A DNA stretch of 64,000 nucleotides, from NCBI RefSeq assembly GCF_001640805.2, contig NC_066854.1:12246644-12310643 (forward strand), in the 5' to 3' direction. Positions 51,674 to 61,370 of the stretch are shown piece by piece. The notes under the pieces are model-generated. The model saw only the letters and a list, made by a program, of their open reading frames with translations, had not been told where the DNA came from and searched no databases. The translations under genes and the position numbers were made by a program. Within the stretch, counting starts at the first letter, position 1. Every line of letters starts with the position of its first letter. The DNA is from Lates calcarifer (taxonomy: Eukaryota; Chordata; Actinopteri; Centropomidae).

Positions 51674-51725
51674 AGTGGATGAAAGAATGAAGCTGTTAAT
51701 GAAATAAAAGAGCTCCACCATCTAA
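51643..51725 (+). other. candidate terminal exon with poly(A) signal
   Basis: Follows ttgtctgtgcag directly after the satellite. In the frame linked to segment B it encodes an arginine run (RRRR), then QQLKT and TGA at 51671. AATAAA lies at 51703-51708. It looks like the 3' end of the + strand transcript carried by the element. Confidence 0.5.
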
Positions 51726-53460
51726 CTGCTGTAAACTGTGTTGGTTTCCTGTTGTTCAAGTGAAAACACTGACCTGACAGCATCTTCATGTCTGTCTCTT
51801 CCCTCTGTGATGGTTCCAGTTTGAATCCTGTGGAGAAAAACACAGCAAACATGAATGTAAAGATGTGACTCTTAACACGTCAAAATAAAAGCACAGAGTT
51901 TCTGGGTACTGAACTTCAAACTGTCAAAAGATAGAGCAGTAAAAGACAGGAAATCTACAAAGAAACCAGAATGTGAACTAGGTGGATCTGGACTCATCAG
52001 AACTTGTCCAAAAGTTACATTTGTTTTCTACACAAAGACAGAAGACGCTGCTCATATTCACACAACAGCAATGGATGGAAAAGTCTGTTCAAATTTGAAC
52101 TAAATTTGGTTGAGAGAGGGGGAAGGAGACAGACAAAATTAGAGAAAGAGACCTGATATTTAAATTCTTCCTTTTCTTTGAACTGTACATTCATGAACTA
52201 TGTAAATAAAGAGTTAAGTTTTTTGTGACAAATCAAACTATTCAGACTTCAGATCAGTTACTGAAAATCTATAATGTTGGACAGTTTGTGAATTACCTGG
52301 AGGACTCAGTCCTGGCTCAAAGAACCTATTGACTAATATTTTCTGATCTAGAAAATTCAATATAAACTGTCTCTTTAAGTATAAATTTATGTTATGCAAA
52401 GGTTGGTTTTGCCTCCGCTGTTACAACGATGAAAGACTTACTAAGCGTTCGGTAATGTGACTAAGCGTGGTTTGATCGCGTGAGTAGGCTCGATGCTGCC
52501 TAATAGCAATTAGTGCAACTCTAGAATATGCCGTACAACGGCAGAGTACCGTGAAACAGCACTGTGATAACAGACCAATACCAGAACAGATGCGTTTATC
52601 TCAAAGTTGTTTACCATGTGGCAAAAAATGACATCCTGAGCAATCAGTTTGCAGTTAACAGATTTACTGAAATCTCTAAAAGCCCCTGATTTTGAGAGAA
52701 ACACAAGTTTATACAGACACAACAAATCCGTAAACAACATGGTAATTGCCACAGAAAAAAACTCTTGACCAAAGAGCTAGATGACAAACTCAAAAGAAGT
52801 GTATGTCTTGGTCTAATAATTGTTGAAATTGAACATTACAGTAGACAAAAAGCTCATCGTGGAAAATGAGGGGGAAGGCTGAAACGTGATGCCTGAGTAA
52901 CTACAACGTTCACTTGGGAACAGCACACTGCATTTAGTGGTTGATGGCAACAATGCGCGGTTTCATTGTTGTTTAAATGTGGGGTATTATCTGGCTATTT
53001 AAACATATGTCCGTTAGTTATTCTATAAGGTCGGAATTCTGGAATATTCCCGGTCATAATGGCCGTCAAAAAAGTCTAGTGTAAAATCAGTCATTATACC
53101 GCTGACGCCTTTATGATTAAGACTTTAGACTAGAGAGTTTTCGTCAAAGAGCGTGGCCTTGGCGGCGCCTCAAATTTACTGTTGTTAACGCTGACATCCA
53201 GGTATAAAGCGGCCAGGTACAGACGCAATATAACACAAAATGACCACAAATAGACACAAAACGATGACAACGACATGACAGACCGCTATGAAGTGAGTTG
53301 AAATGACCAGGATAGAACACAACAATACAAGGAGATGCAAGATGTCGGTAAAGTGACACAAGGGATTTAAACGGACTATCAAGAGCTCCTTGGGTTTTCG
53401 CCCGTCCACAACTCGTTTCCGTGACTGAAGTCTTAAGAAACACGAACACACTCTTACCCA
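51726..53460. other. unassigned unique sequence inside the giant element
   Basis: No recognisable gene. The largest open frames (up to 105 codons on the - strand, 53144-53461) have no domain I recognise. An imperfect palindrome lies around ggaattctggaatattcc at about 53033. Confidence 0.5.
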
Positions 53461-53465
53461 TATGA

Positions 53466-54400
53466 TAAAAACGCTAAACAAGAATGCTAATGCTAACGCT
53501 GTCAGGCACGCCTAAGTCACGGAAACACAAACACACTCTTAGCCACATGATAAAAACGCTAAACGAGAATGCTAATGCTGTCAGGCACGCCTAAGTCACG
53601 GAAACACAAACACACTCTTAGCCACATGATAAAAACGCTAAACGAGAATGCTAATGCTAACACTGTCAGGCATGCCTTAGTCTCGGAAACACAAATACAC
53701 TCTTACCTACGTGAAAAAAACGCTAAAAGAGAAGGCTAATGCGAACGCTGCCAGGCACGCCCAAGTCACCACTCTCACCCACGTGACAAAAACGCTACAG
53801 GAGAAGGCTAATGTTAATGCTAATGCTATCAGGCACGCCCAAGTCACGGAAGCACAAACACACTCTTACCTACGTGATAAAAACGCTAAAAGAGAAGGCT
53901 AATGCTGTCAGGCATGCCTTAGTCTCGGAAACACAAACACACTCTTAGCCACATGATAAAAACGCTAAACGATAATGCTAATGCTAACGCTGTCAGGCAC
54001 GCCTAAGTCACGGAAGCACAAACACACTCTTACCCGCGCTATAAAAACGCTAAAAGAGAATGCTAATGCTGTCAGGCACGCCTTAGTCTCGGAAACACAA
54101 ATACACTCTTACCTACGTGAAAAAAACGCTAAAAGAGAAGGCTAATGCGAACGCTGCCAGGCACGCCCAAGTCACCACTCTCACCCACGTGACAAAAAAC
54201 GCTACAGGAGAAGGCTAATGTTAATGCTAATGCTATCAGGCACGCCCAAGTCACGGAAGCACAAACACACTCTTACCTACGTGATAAAAACGCTAAAAGA
54301 GAAGGCTAATGCTGTCAGGCATGCCTTAGTCTCGGAAACACAAACACACTCTTACCTACGTGATAAAAACGCTAAAAGAGAAGGCTAATGCTAACGCTCG
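53466..54400 (+). repeat. minisatellite with GCTAATGCTAACGCTGTCAG units
   Basis: About 12 head-to-tail units of 70-92 bp, each running from TGATAAAAACGCTAAA through GCTAATGCTAACGCTGTCAG, CACGCC, AAGTCACGGAAACACAAACA and CTCTTACCTACG. A block of several units (53700-53930) recurs almost unchanged at 54110-54340, a higher-order duplication. Unit junctions carry ACGTG, and two are full CACGTG E-boxes. Confidence 0.9.
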
Positions 54401-54430
54401 CCCGCTAGCTAGTTAGCTCATTAGCCTTAC

Positions 54431-54767
54431 CTTAGCGCCGCAGGTGTGTTCACATCCAGTCTCACTCGTGTTCGACAAAAAATAGCTTTAAAGCTTGTTT
54501 CACATCCATGCGTCTTGGGTAATTGAGTATTTTCACAGGACTGACAAACCGAGGGAAGGGTTCCAACATTGCTTTAAATCTGTTTTCCAACTTCGTTTCT
54601 CCGCGTTTCTGCTCTCCTTCCAACAGGTAATTTTCCGTTGAGGACACACGGTGTGGCCAATGAGAACACACGCAAGCCAACAACGGCAGACAAATACGCC
54701 AATGGGGGGGGGGGCATGATAGCATCACAGACACGCATACAGAGGGAGACAGCGCGGAGGGATACAA
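54431..54767 (-). other. inward-facing promoter/first-exon module at the right end
   Basis: On the - strand, ATTGG boxes (cattggcgtatttg and ctcattggccacac) precede an open frame from 54767 to 54462 (101 codons, ending MDVKQALKLFFVEHE and TGA). A donor, gcgctaag|gtaagg, follows at 54431. The last 90 bases match, in inverted orientation, the end of the left first exon (36500-36585), including tttttgtcgaa...cgagtgagactgga. Whether the frame is translated is unknown. Confidence 0.45.
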
Positions 54768-54927
54768 AGCTGAGATGTAGAACTTGTATCTCTTTGGTCA
54801 GAGTTTTAAACTACTGCCATTAACTGCGTTAACTTTTAACACCTTCTTTGTTTGGATAATTTATTGAAATGTGTTTTCTTGACTTCTAAATTTGATTTGA
54901 CGGGGCAATACATTTGTTTAGGGGGGT

Positions 54928-54963
54928 ACTGCCCCCTCTTGCCCCTGTATAGAGCCGGTCCCG
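54928..54963 (-). repeat. right terminal inverted repeat
   Basis: In reverse complement it reads CGGGACCGGCTCTATACA and then GAGGGGGCAGT. It pairs with the left end at 35684-35721. Confidence 0.8.
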
Positions 54964-54971
54964 ATTTAAAC
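54964..54971 (+). repeat. right 8-bp target-site duplication ATTTAAAC
   Basis: An exact copy of 35676-35683, directly outside the right inverted repeat. Confidence 0.85.
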
Positions 54972-55680
54972 TGTCAGTGCCATGCAGAAGAATTCATTTA
55001 ACTTTTACATTGACAAGCATACAGAACACTCGTGTTCTTGATGTAAAATGTGAATTATTACGTAAATGTATAAAAAGAAAAATGAAAACATTAAGATATA
55101 ATTGTGATTTTTCTTTTTTGTAAGTGGAAAATATTTGCACAAAATCTCCTAAAGCATTCTTTTAATACCACTGAATTTAGGCGTACTTTAAAAAAAAATT
55201 TAAAGCAGCTCTAATAAAGTTCATATGAACAATGGATGAAATTGCTATATAATGTGAATGTGTCCCCTCAGCTGCACAGTTTGTGTCTAATCAGTCATCA
55301 ACAGCAGCAGACAGCAGTGTTAGTCAAACGTTTTTTACACAATATTTTATTTTAGTATATTCACCTTTAGAAAATGTCTTCCTGTATGATTGGTCCATCC
55401 AGGTGAAATACTGGTCTTAATAAAATGTGACAAATTCCATTTGTTAGAGCTCCTCTGTTAACAGTCAAATCTTGTTTAGCAGATGTAATGATTAACAATA
55501 AATATTTTGTGTAGTTTGAAGCTTATTTATCATTAGCATTGAAACCTTTTTAAATGGTCTACACATGGTTTGCAAATGATGTAAATCGAAATCTGCAAAG
55601 CAATATAAGCAACTAACAATAACCCCTAGTGGCACAAACTATCTGATCCAATGTCTTCTACAGTTTGGTTCAAGCAAACA
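54972..55680. other. intergenic sequence between the element and the receptor gene
   Basis: AT-rich sequence without a recognisable gene or repeat. This is the continuation of the dmd downstream flank interrupted by the element. Confidence 0.5.
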
Positions 55681-55686
55681 ACAATC

Positions 55687-56056
55687 ACCCATCAGCCGCA
55701 ACATTAAAACCACTGACGAATGAATTGAGTAACATTGATCATTTCCTTACAGTACAATATTCTGGGAAACCTTGGGTCCTGACATTCATTTGGATTTTAC
55801 TCTGTTAGTACCACCCACCTAAACATTGTTGTAGACCAAACTGGATGTTGGGAGTTTGGAGGCCAGGTCAACACCTCTGTCTTTGTTCCTCGAGCAGTTT
55901 CTGTGGTGTGGTGGGAGCAATGTCCCACTGGGGAGGCCCCTGCCATTGGGGAGTATTGTTGCCATCGCGTGCTTGGTCGACAACAATGTTTAGTAATGTG
56001 TCAAAGTAACATCCAGATGAATGTCAGGACCCAAAGTTTCACAGTAGAACATGATA
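55687..56056. mobile_element. rearranged Tc1/mariner remnant with head-to-head transposase pieces
   Basis: It starts with a terminal text, catcagccgcaacattaaaa, typical of a widespread teleost Tc1/mariner element. The + strand near 55760 encodes WETLGPDIHLDFTLL, and the - strand near 56055 encodes CETLGPDIHLDVTLTHY, the same transposase segment in opposite orientation. The pieces are short, contain stops and lie between the two convergent genes. Confidence 0.65.
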
Positions 56057-56486
56057 AAATGTAATTTTAGTCACATTAGCGGTGTGGCTACACCAGTGTT
56101 ATGCAGAATGAAATATGTCAACAATCATTAGATGGATAAACCAGTCCAGATATTCATGTTCCACCCCATTGAATTGTTATAACCTTGGTGATCCCTTGAC
56201 ATTTCTTCTGGTGCTTCATCAACTTTTACTTTGCCTCATACTTCCAAATACCTGCATAGCTAATGACATCCCTGTCGGCTTTAAAAAGAGACTGAATATT
56301 TGATTCGCATTTGTGTGGTTGCCTGAAACATAACTCCAAATAAAAGCTAATATAACTTTGTGGGCAAGCAGGGCAACTATTTACTCACACATCAACTTTA
56401 TAATATGATAATATGTCAATGTTAATTTTACAGCTTGTTGCACTGCTCCCAAGTGGCTAAAAAACATTAATGCACAAATTTTTTTT

Positions 56487-56492
56487 TTTATT
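56487..56492 (-). terminator. candidate poly(A) signal of the adenosine-receptor gene
   Basis: TTTATT on the + strand, which is AATAAA on the gene's strand, about 110 bases past the stop codon, within an A-rich run on that strand. Confidence 0.5.
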
Positions 56493-56602
56493 TTGGTCAT
56501 GATTGCATGACAGAAATTGCATTTGGTGCTTGTTTGTTCTAATCGAGAGCAACGTGATTTGTAGAACTATTTGCTGTTGTGACCCCCAGTGCTTCTCTAC
56601 TG

Positions 56603-57317
56603 TCATTTTGGCCTGATATTCCACATTCCTCTCCACATTCCTATCAGAGTGTGTCGGAATGACCTCATCCTGTATGCGTACAGGATAGGGTTTAGGGCTG
56701 AGTTGGCATGGGAAAGTAAAATGGCTCCAAGTGTAAGAGACATGGGGATATCACATTGTGGGCAGAGCAGCAGGACACAGTTAATGAGGTGAATAGGCAG
56801 CCAGCAGACCATGAAGAGAAACAGGACCAGGAAGAGGGAGGTGGCCTTCCGCACCTCCTGACAGGTGTGGGTGCTGGATTTGGCCACATTGGTCTCTCCC
56901 AGATGGTGCTCAGTGGAGGCAGAGCTAATGCTTGTAGATATAGCTGAGGCGATCTTGAACTTGTGCTTTGTAAAAACAGCGGTGGTCTCAGTTTCAATAA
57001 GGGACCCACTGCCAAACTTTTCCTTGGGTTGTCTGCTCGTTCCTTTTCCTGTCCCCAGGTCTGTTTCCTCTTCTATGCTTCCTCCTACACCCGAACTCCC
57101 AGTGTCCTCTGTCCCAGTCCCACTGCTCCCACAGCCAGGAGCTCTCATGCTCTTTGCGGTTCCCCTGGCCACAGCAATGCGCCTGACTTGGCGGCGAACG
57201 GTGAGGAAGATGCGGCCGTAGATGATGAACATGGCCACCAGAGGTACCAAGAGGCAGCAGAAGAAGTTGAAGTAAACCATGTAGCTCATGTCCACCACAC
57301 AGGTAAAGATACAGTAG
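56603..57317 (-). CDS. receptor last exon (ECL2 end to C-terminus)
   Basis: Begins cattccag|ctactgt and encodes YCIFTCVVDMSYMVYFNFFC (ECL2 end and TM5), the long Ser/Gly-rich loop, TM6, TM7 and a short tail ending WNIRPK. The frame also stays open upstream of this acceptor (to 57394), but that part does not fit the receptor alignment and is taken as intron. Confidence 0.85.
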
Positions 57318-58337
57318 CTGGAATGAGAGGCCAGGATGAGGACTGGGGCACAATTGGGGGAAAATCTTTGGTCTATATCTTCCCATACATTCATTAATCA
57401 TTGATGAATCAGTTCACTCTTTCATTCATTCTTCTACCCAGTCATTCAGTGATCTATCCAGTTATGCTATTTCTCTGTATTCTTACAATTCATTCCTCTA
57501 TCAGCACCACTCCCTCATTCATCCATTCATCTGCCCATCATCCCTCCACCCATCCTCAACCTCTTACTCAGAGTCTGCTGGTTGTCTTTGCCAATCCATG
57601 AGTGGCACAGAACCAGAGATGGCCCCAAGGCCCCAGGTGACCAGCAGGGCCAACTGGGCGTTCCTGGGGCTCATCATGCGCTGGTACTGGAAGGGCAGAA
57701 GGATGGCCATGTAGCGTTCTGCAGCCACTGCTAGCAGGCTTAAGATGGAGCTCTAGAAGAGAAAAAACATTTTTTTAAAATCGTCCCATAGGGCTGTATG
57801 CAGAAAAAGTTTAATCTTGGTATTTGAATTACCAGAATAAAAGGGAACTTGTATATATGGGCAGGTTATGGATGAGCCACTGGTTAATTCTTTGTACCTG
57901 AGTGAGTACCATCAGGATGCTGAGCAGCACTAGGCAGAGGGGAAGGTTATGGCGAGGTTGACCCAGGTCTGTCAGCACTGCACAGGGAATGGCCACCAGG
58001 CCCACCAGGATGTCTGCCACTGCCAATGATAGCTTGAGACACACAATAAAACACACTTTATTCTCATTTAGATATCTGCTTGCTATTTTCAAAGATACAT
58101 TTTTGAAGATTGTTAAGAATTCCACTTTTCATAGAGAGATGGAACAAATTTCCTTACCAGAAAGTAGTTGGTGACAGTGCGAAGCTTCTTGTTGCGAATA
58201 ACAGCCAGGCAAACCAAGAAGTTTCCAATGAGGGCCAGCATGGCAATAATGAGCTCCATGGCAATGTACAGCCCTTTAAGACGGGGTTGGTATCCATACG
58301 GCATCTCTGCCGTACAGCTATTAGGAGTTACATTCAT
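56603..58337 (-). CDS. adenosine-receptor-like GPCR (four coding exons, 404 aa)
   Basis: Joined exons on the - strand: 58337-58158, 58032-57898, 57752-57568 and 57317-56603, all with GT/AG borders and in frame. Seven membrane segments are visible: TM1 about 23-47, TM2 61-83, TM3 90-115, TM4 138-158, TM5 177-202, TM6 326-350 and TM7 359-381. Family marks are LTQSSILSLLAVAAERY (TM3, ERY for DRY), MSYMVYFNFF (TM5), CWLPIHLINC (TM6) and LSHANSALNPILYAYR (TM7). Equivalents of the A2A ligand contacts Phe168, His250, Asn253, Ser277 and His278 are kept, while the Glu169 position is Thr. The third intracellular loop is very long (about 120 residues, Ser/Gly/Thr-rich). Subtype is unresolved. It should sense extracellular adenosine or a related ligand through a G protein. 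Confidence 0.85.
57568..57752 (-). CDS. receptor exon encoding TM3 end and TM4
   Basis: 185 bp beginning SSILSLLAVAAERYMAILLP and continuing FQYQRMMSPRNAQLALLVTW, then GLGAISGSVPLMDWQRQPAD. It ends two bases into an Asp codon at ctctga|gtaaga. The ERY motif replaces the usual DRY. Confidence 0.85.
57898..58032 (-). CDS. receptor exon encoding TM2 and TM3 start
   Basis: 135 bp in phase 0, residues 61-105: LSLAVADILVGLVAIPCAVL, then TDLGQPRHNLPLCLVLLSIL, then MVLTQ. It has the TM2 Asp and the conserved Cys before TM3. The acceptor has only a modest pyrimidine tract (tgtgtctcaag). Confidence 0.85.
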
Positions 58338-58366
58338 GACGAGAGGGAGACAGATTCCACGGTCAC
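58158..58366 (-). CDS. receptor first coding exon (N-terminus, TM1)
   Basis: The acceptor ttttgtttag is followed by 29 untranslated bases and the ATG at 58337. It encodes residues 1-60, including an N-glycosylation-type N-V-T near the start, LIGNFLVCLAV (TM1 Asn) and NKKLRTVTNYFL. Donor gtaagg. The in-frame ATG choice rests on the family's short N-terminus. Confidence 0.85.
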
Positions 58367-58756
58367 CTAAACAAAAGGTATAGGTTGTAAAAAATTCCAG
58401 TCTTTGAGCTACATAGTAAATAACCTGTTAAATAATAAGCCAACCCAAGTAGAGGGTGCTAAAGAACTAAATGACACCCCACCACACCACCTGTCATGAT
58501 AGCTGCATCCACTAGGGTGTCATGACTGGCAGTGACCAGACCAAACACGCTCAACCCCCTGGACTCACTGATACGTCCCATTGGAAGAAATACTTGCAGT
58601 TGCTAACACAGCTTTACTTATCCCCACTACCACCATCACAGGCACCAATGAACTTGTATCTTTTAACAGTAATTGTGGAGATACTTAGTTATAAAATCAA
58701 GACTGTGACATGAGAGAGTGTTGTAATTCCCAGCTGCAAAGGAATAATAGCATAAG

Positions 58757-59412
58757 GACAGAATCACCCAGACCTGAGACTGAACAATACTGGAAGGACA
58801 TATACACACACCAGAGGCTGGTGGACCTAGAAGCAGACCAGAGCAACCTCCCAGAACAAGAACCAGTCAATATCAAAGGATAGACATCCAATGATGAGTT
58901 TAAGGCATGAAAAGCTCCAGGACCTAACATGATCCACTCCTACTGGCTGAAGAAGCTAACAGCACTCCATGATTGTCCAGGCAGCACAAATGAGCAAGGC
59001 ACTCACCCTGACAGACTAACACAGGGCAGGACAATCCTGATCCCCGCAAGGGTACAGCACCCTCAAACTACTGGCAGATAACCTGCCTCTTCACAACATG
59101 AAAGCTCCTCTCAGGCATCATTGCAGTTAAGATAAGCAGATACATGAGTCAATACATGAGCAAAGCTCACAAGGACATTGGAAACAACACCAGACAGTGA
59201 AAGCACCAGCTACTGGTTGACAGAGCAATCACCCAAGACTCTAGGACTTGAAAGACCTCAGCCCTGCCTGGATTGACTACAAGAAAGCCTACGACTCAAT
59301 GCCCCACACGTAGATATTGGAGTGCTTGGTACTATACAAGGCTAATAGTGCACTGATAACGTTTATCAAGATCAAACTCAGGTCACTGCAACCTGACATG
59401 CACCTAACCTGG
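58757..59412 (+). pseudogene. non-LTR retrotransposon reverse-transcriptase remnant
   Basis: With interruptions, the + strand reads YWKDIYTHQRLVDLEADQSN, later KAPGPNMIHSYWLKKL, and WIDYKKAYDSMPH (59269-59309), a reverse-transcriptase motif of R2/R4-type LINEs. Several stops and frame changes show it is dead, and both ends are missing. Confidence 0.7.
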
Positions 59413-60321
59413 TGAGTTACTGGTGCACCCCTACCATGCTACTATAGTTTCATCATTTCATTCATCATATTATATATATTATATGCTTGCTATGAACATC
59501 ACATACCCTATGTTTTCTCTTGGCAAGGAAAGACATGTTAATAGAGTTCAAGATTTTACCTATGTATAGGTAGGTAGATAACACATACCATACATATGTA
59601 TTAGATAGATACAGTATGCTGGACCATAAACAAAGAGTGGGCAATAGGTCAGGGCAAATATAAACTTTAGTTTCATTTTATTTTGGAACACAAAGACAGT
59701 CGTATGCGTGGGGTGTGCCTCTGCAAAAGAGCTCCCACACTGATTACACAGACTGAATTTAGCACAGTGGGGAGGGCTGAGATATGAAAAGAGCAAGGAG
59801 CAGTGGTTATTGTGAAGCTCAGCCTGTGGTCTTTATGCTGACCAACTGAGCAGTGAAAATTGGTCCTGATAAGAGACAAAAACAATGACACACACACACA
59901 CAGACATATACAAGAAGCGTGCAGACCTGACTATTCCCTATTTACACACACTGATAGGGATCCTGCCTGTTGCTGTGCACATGGGTAAACAGATAGATAC
60001 TGTGAACTAAACAGACTCCACAAATAAACTCACTGTAAATCAACACTATTCCTTTTAAATATGGAGGTCTGAATTTCCCTGTCATTCCAAGCAAAAGAGA
60101 CAGAATGAAATGAGAAGCTGGATGAGTGAATAGGGAGTGTACAGAAATTTGGGAGGGAGGGTTCAACCCTATGTTTGGCTTTTTAAAAAAGCAAGTTACA
60201 GGTTGTGTTATGCATGCATCACATGTAGAGCTGAATTATTCAATAAATGGATTATCATACAATTAATTGGCAAGTAATCAGTTAATAATTTTATTCATTT
60301 TATCAAGCAAAAATGCCAGAT

Positions 60322-60840
60322 ATTGTTATGAACAATAGGTGAACCCAGCCGCAGGGTACAGACTCAGTTCAGATGATCAAGTGAAGGTTTATTGGTCAGT
60401 CCAGTAAACGTGCAGAGGGCAGAGGAGGGATGGCAGTTGGCAGAGCAGTGAGCGGGGTGATGAAGCACAGGTTTGAGGGAGGCTGGAGACCAGTGAAGCT
60501 GAGCTGGTTTGGGTGGTGGGTTGTGTTGTGAGCGTGGCAGGCAGAGAGACAAGCAAGGCAAACAGGCAAGGAGGCAAACATGCAGTGATCCTCGGGCACA
60601 CTGAGACAAGAGTTAGTGTGGAGAAAACACAAGGAACAAACTCGGAATACACAGTTCTAAGCAACATCAAACATCAAATACCAAACTGGCTGAAACTACA
60701 AACAGGCTGGGGGAGATCTACTGCCGGACGGATGAGGAGTAGACAGACTGAAGATCAGTGGTGGAGGATGCACAGGAGACACAGAAAAAAAGGGGAAAAC
60801 ACAAGAAACTGAAGGGATAAACTAGTGGCTGTAATTCTAG
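60322..60840. repeat. unclassified probable interspersed repeat
   Basis: A purine-rich block from tgttatgaacaataggtgaa through gcaggcagagagacaagcaa to aaactgaagggataaactag. It differs in composition from its AT-rich surroundings and resembles dispersed teleost repeats. No coding content or clear ends are seen. Confidence 0.35.
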
Positions 60841-61370
60841 GCTAGGCTAAAGGTATAAGTAATTATTTAACTGTACAGTATACCTACTATACATAGTGGG
60901 TATATATAACCACTATACATTGTGGGTACATGCTAACTCTGTCACATTTCATTTTATCATAACTCTGTTCTAATGCAGATTAAAGAGAAGATGGCTGCTA
61001 CTAGATATACTGAAAAAAACAAACCAAACAAAAGCCTCCCTCTTACAAGAAATAATCTATAAAGATTATTATCTGTCATTTTGTAAAACTGATATTTTCT
61101 TCCTACTAGCTGGTACAAATTAATGGTAATTATCTTGATGAAACTTGTGATTAGATCTCACAAGAAAAGAGTGAAATAAAATGTGGGCATAAAAATATCA
61201 GAACACCTTCTCGCTAAAGGAAAAATTACATAACCCTGCTCCTTTTCTTTCTCTTCCTCCCTCTAAATAATAAGTTTGACCAGTCCCTCAGAGACTGTGA
61301 CAAAAGAACTAAAAATGGGCAAAATAAGACAAATTACTGGAAGTATGAAGTATTTTGCTGGATGAAGTAG

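Larger units (their letters stand above)
35684..54963. mobile_element. 19.3-kb hAT-like element carrying satellite and a putative spliced gene
   Basis: The left end CAGGGCCGGTTCTA and the reverse complement of the right end CGGGACCGGCTCTA pair as imperfect inverted repeats. A second shared block, GAGGGGGCAGT, lies at similar depth on both sides. Perfect 8-bp ATTTAAAC duplications flank the element. CAGGGCCGG-type ends plus an 8-bp duplication fit hAT elements. No hAT transposase (RT-free, about 600 residues, with a dimerisation domain) is visible on either strand, so it would be non-autonomous. The contents are promoter-like modules at both ends facing inward, several exon-like segments, a 0.5-kb tandem duplication, a 9.3-kb satellite and a minisatellite. 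The size is far beyond typical fish hAT elements of a few kilobases. Confidence 0.8.

Noticed and set aside
35684..54963. hAT transposase inside the giant element
   Set aside because: I looked for long open frames and hAT dimerisation-type motifs on both strands. The largest frames (about 100-123 codons) do not resemble one, so the element is called non-autonomous.
57318..57394. Alternative receptor start at MNVWEDIDQRF
   Set aside because: The in-frame sequence upstream of 57317 does not fit ECL2, while splicing from 57568 to 57317 restores a good receptor alignment.
56865..57397. Frames of 118 and 144 codons on the + strand
   Set aside because: Shadows of the receptor exon on the opposite strand. 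The - strand frame has all GPCR motifs.
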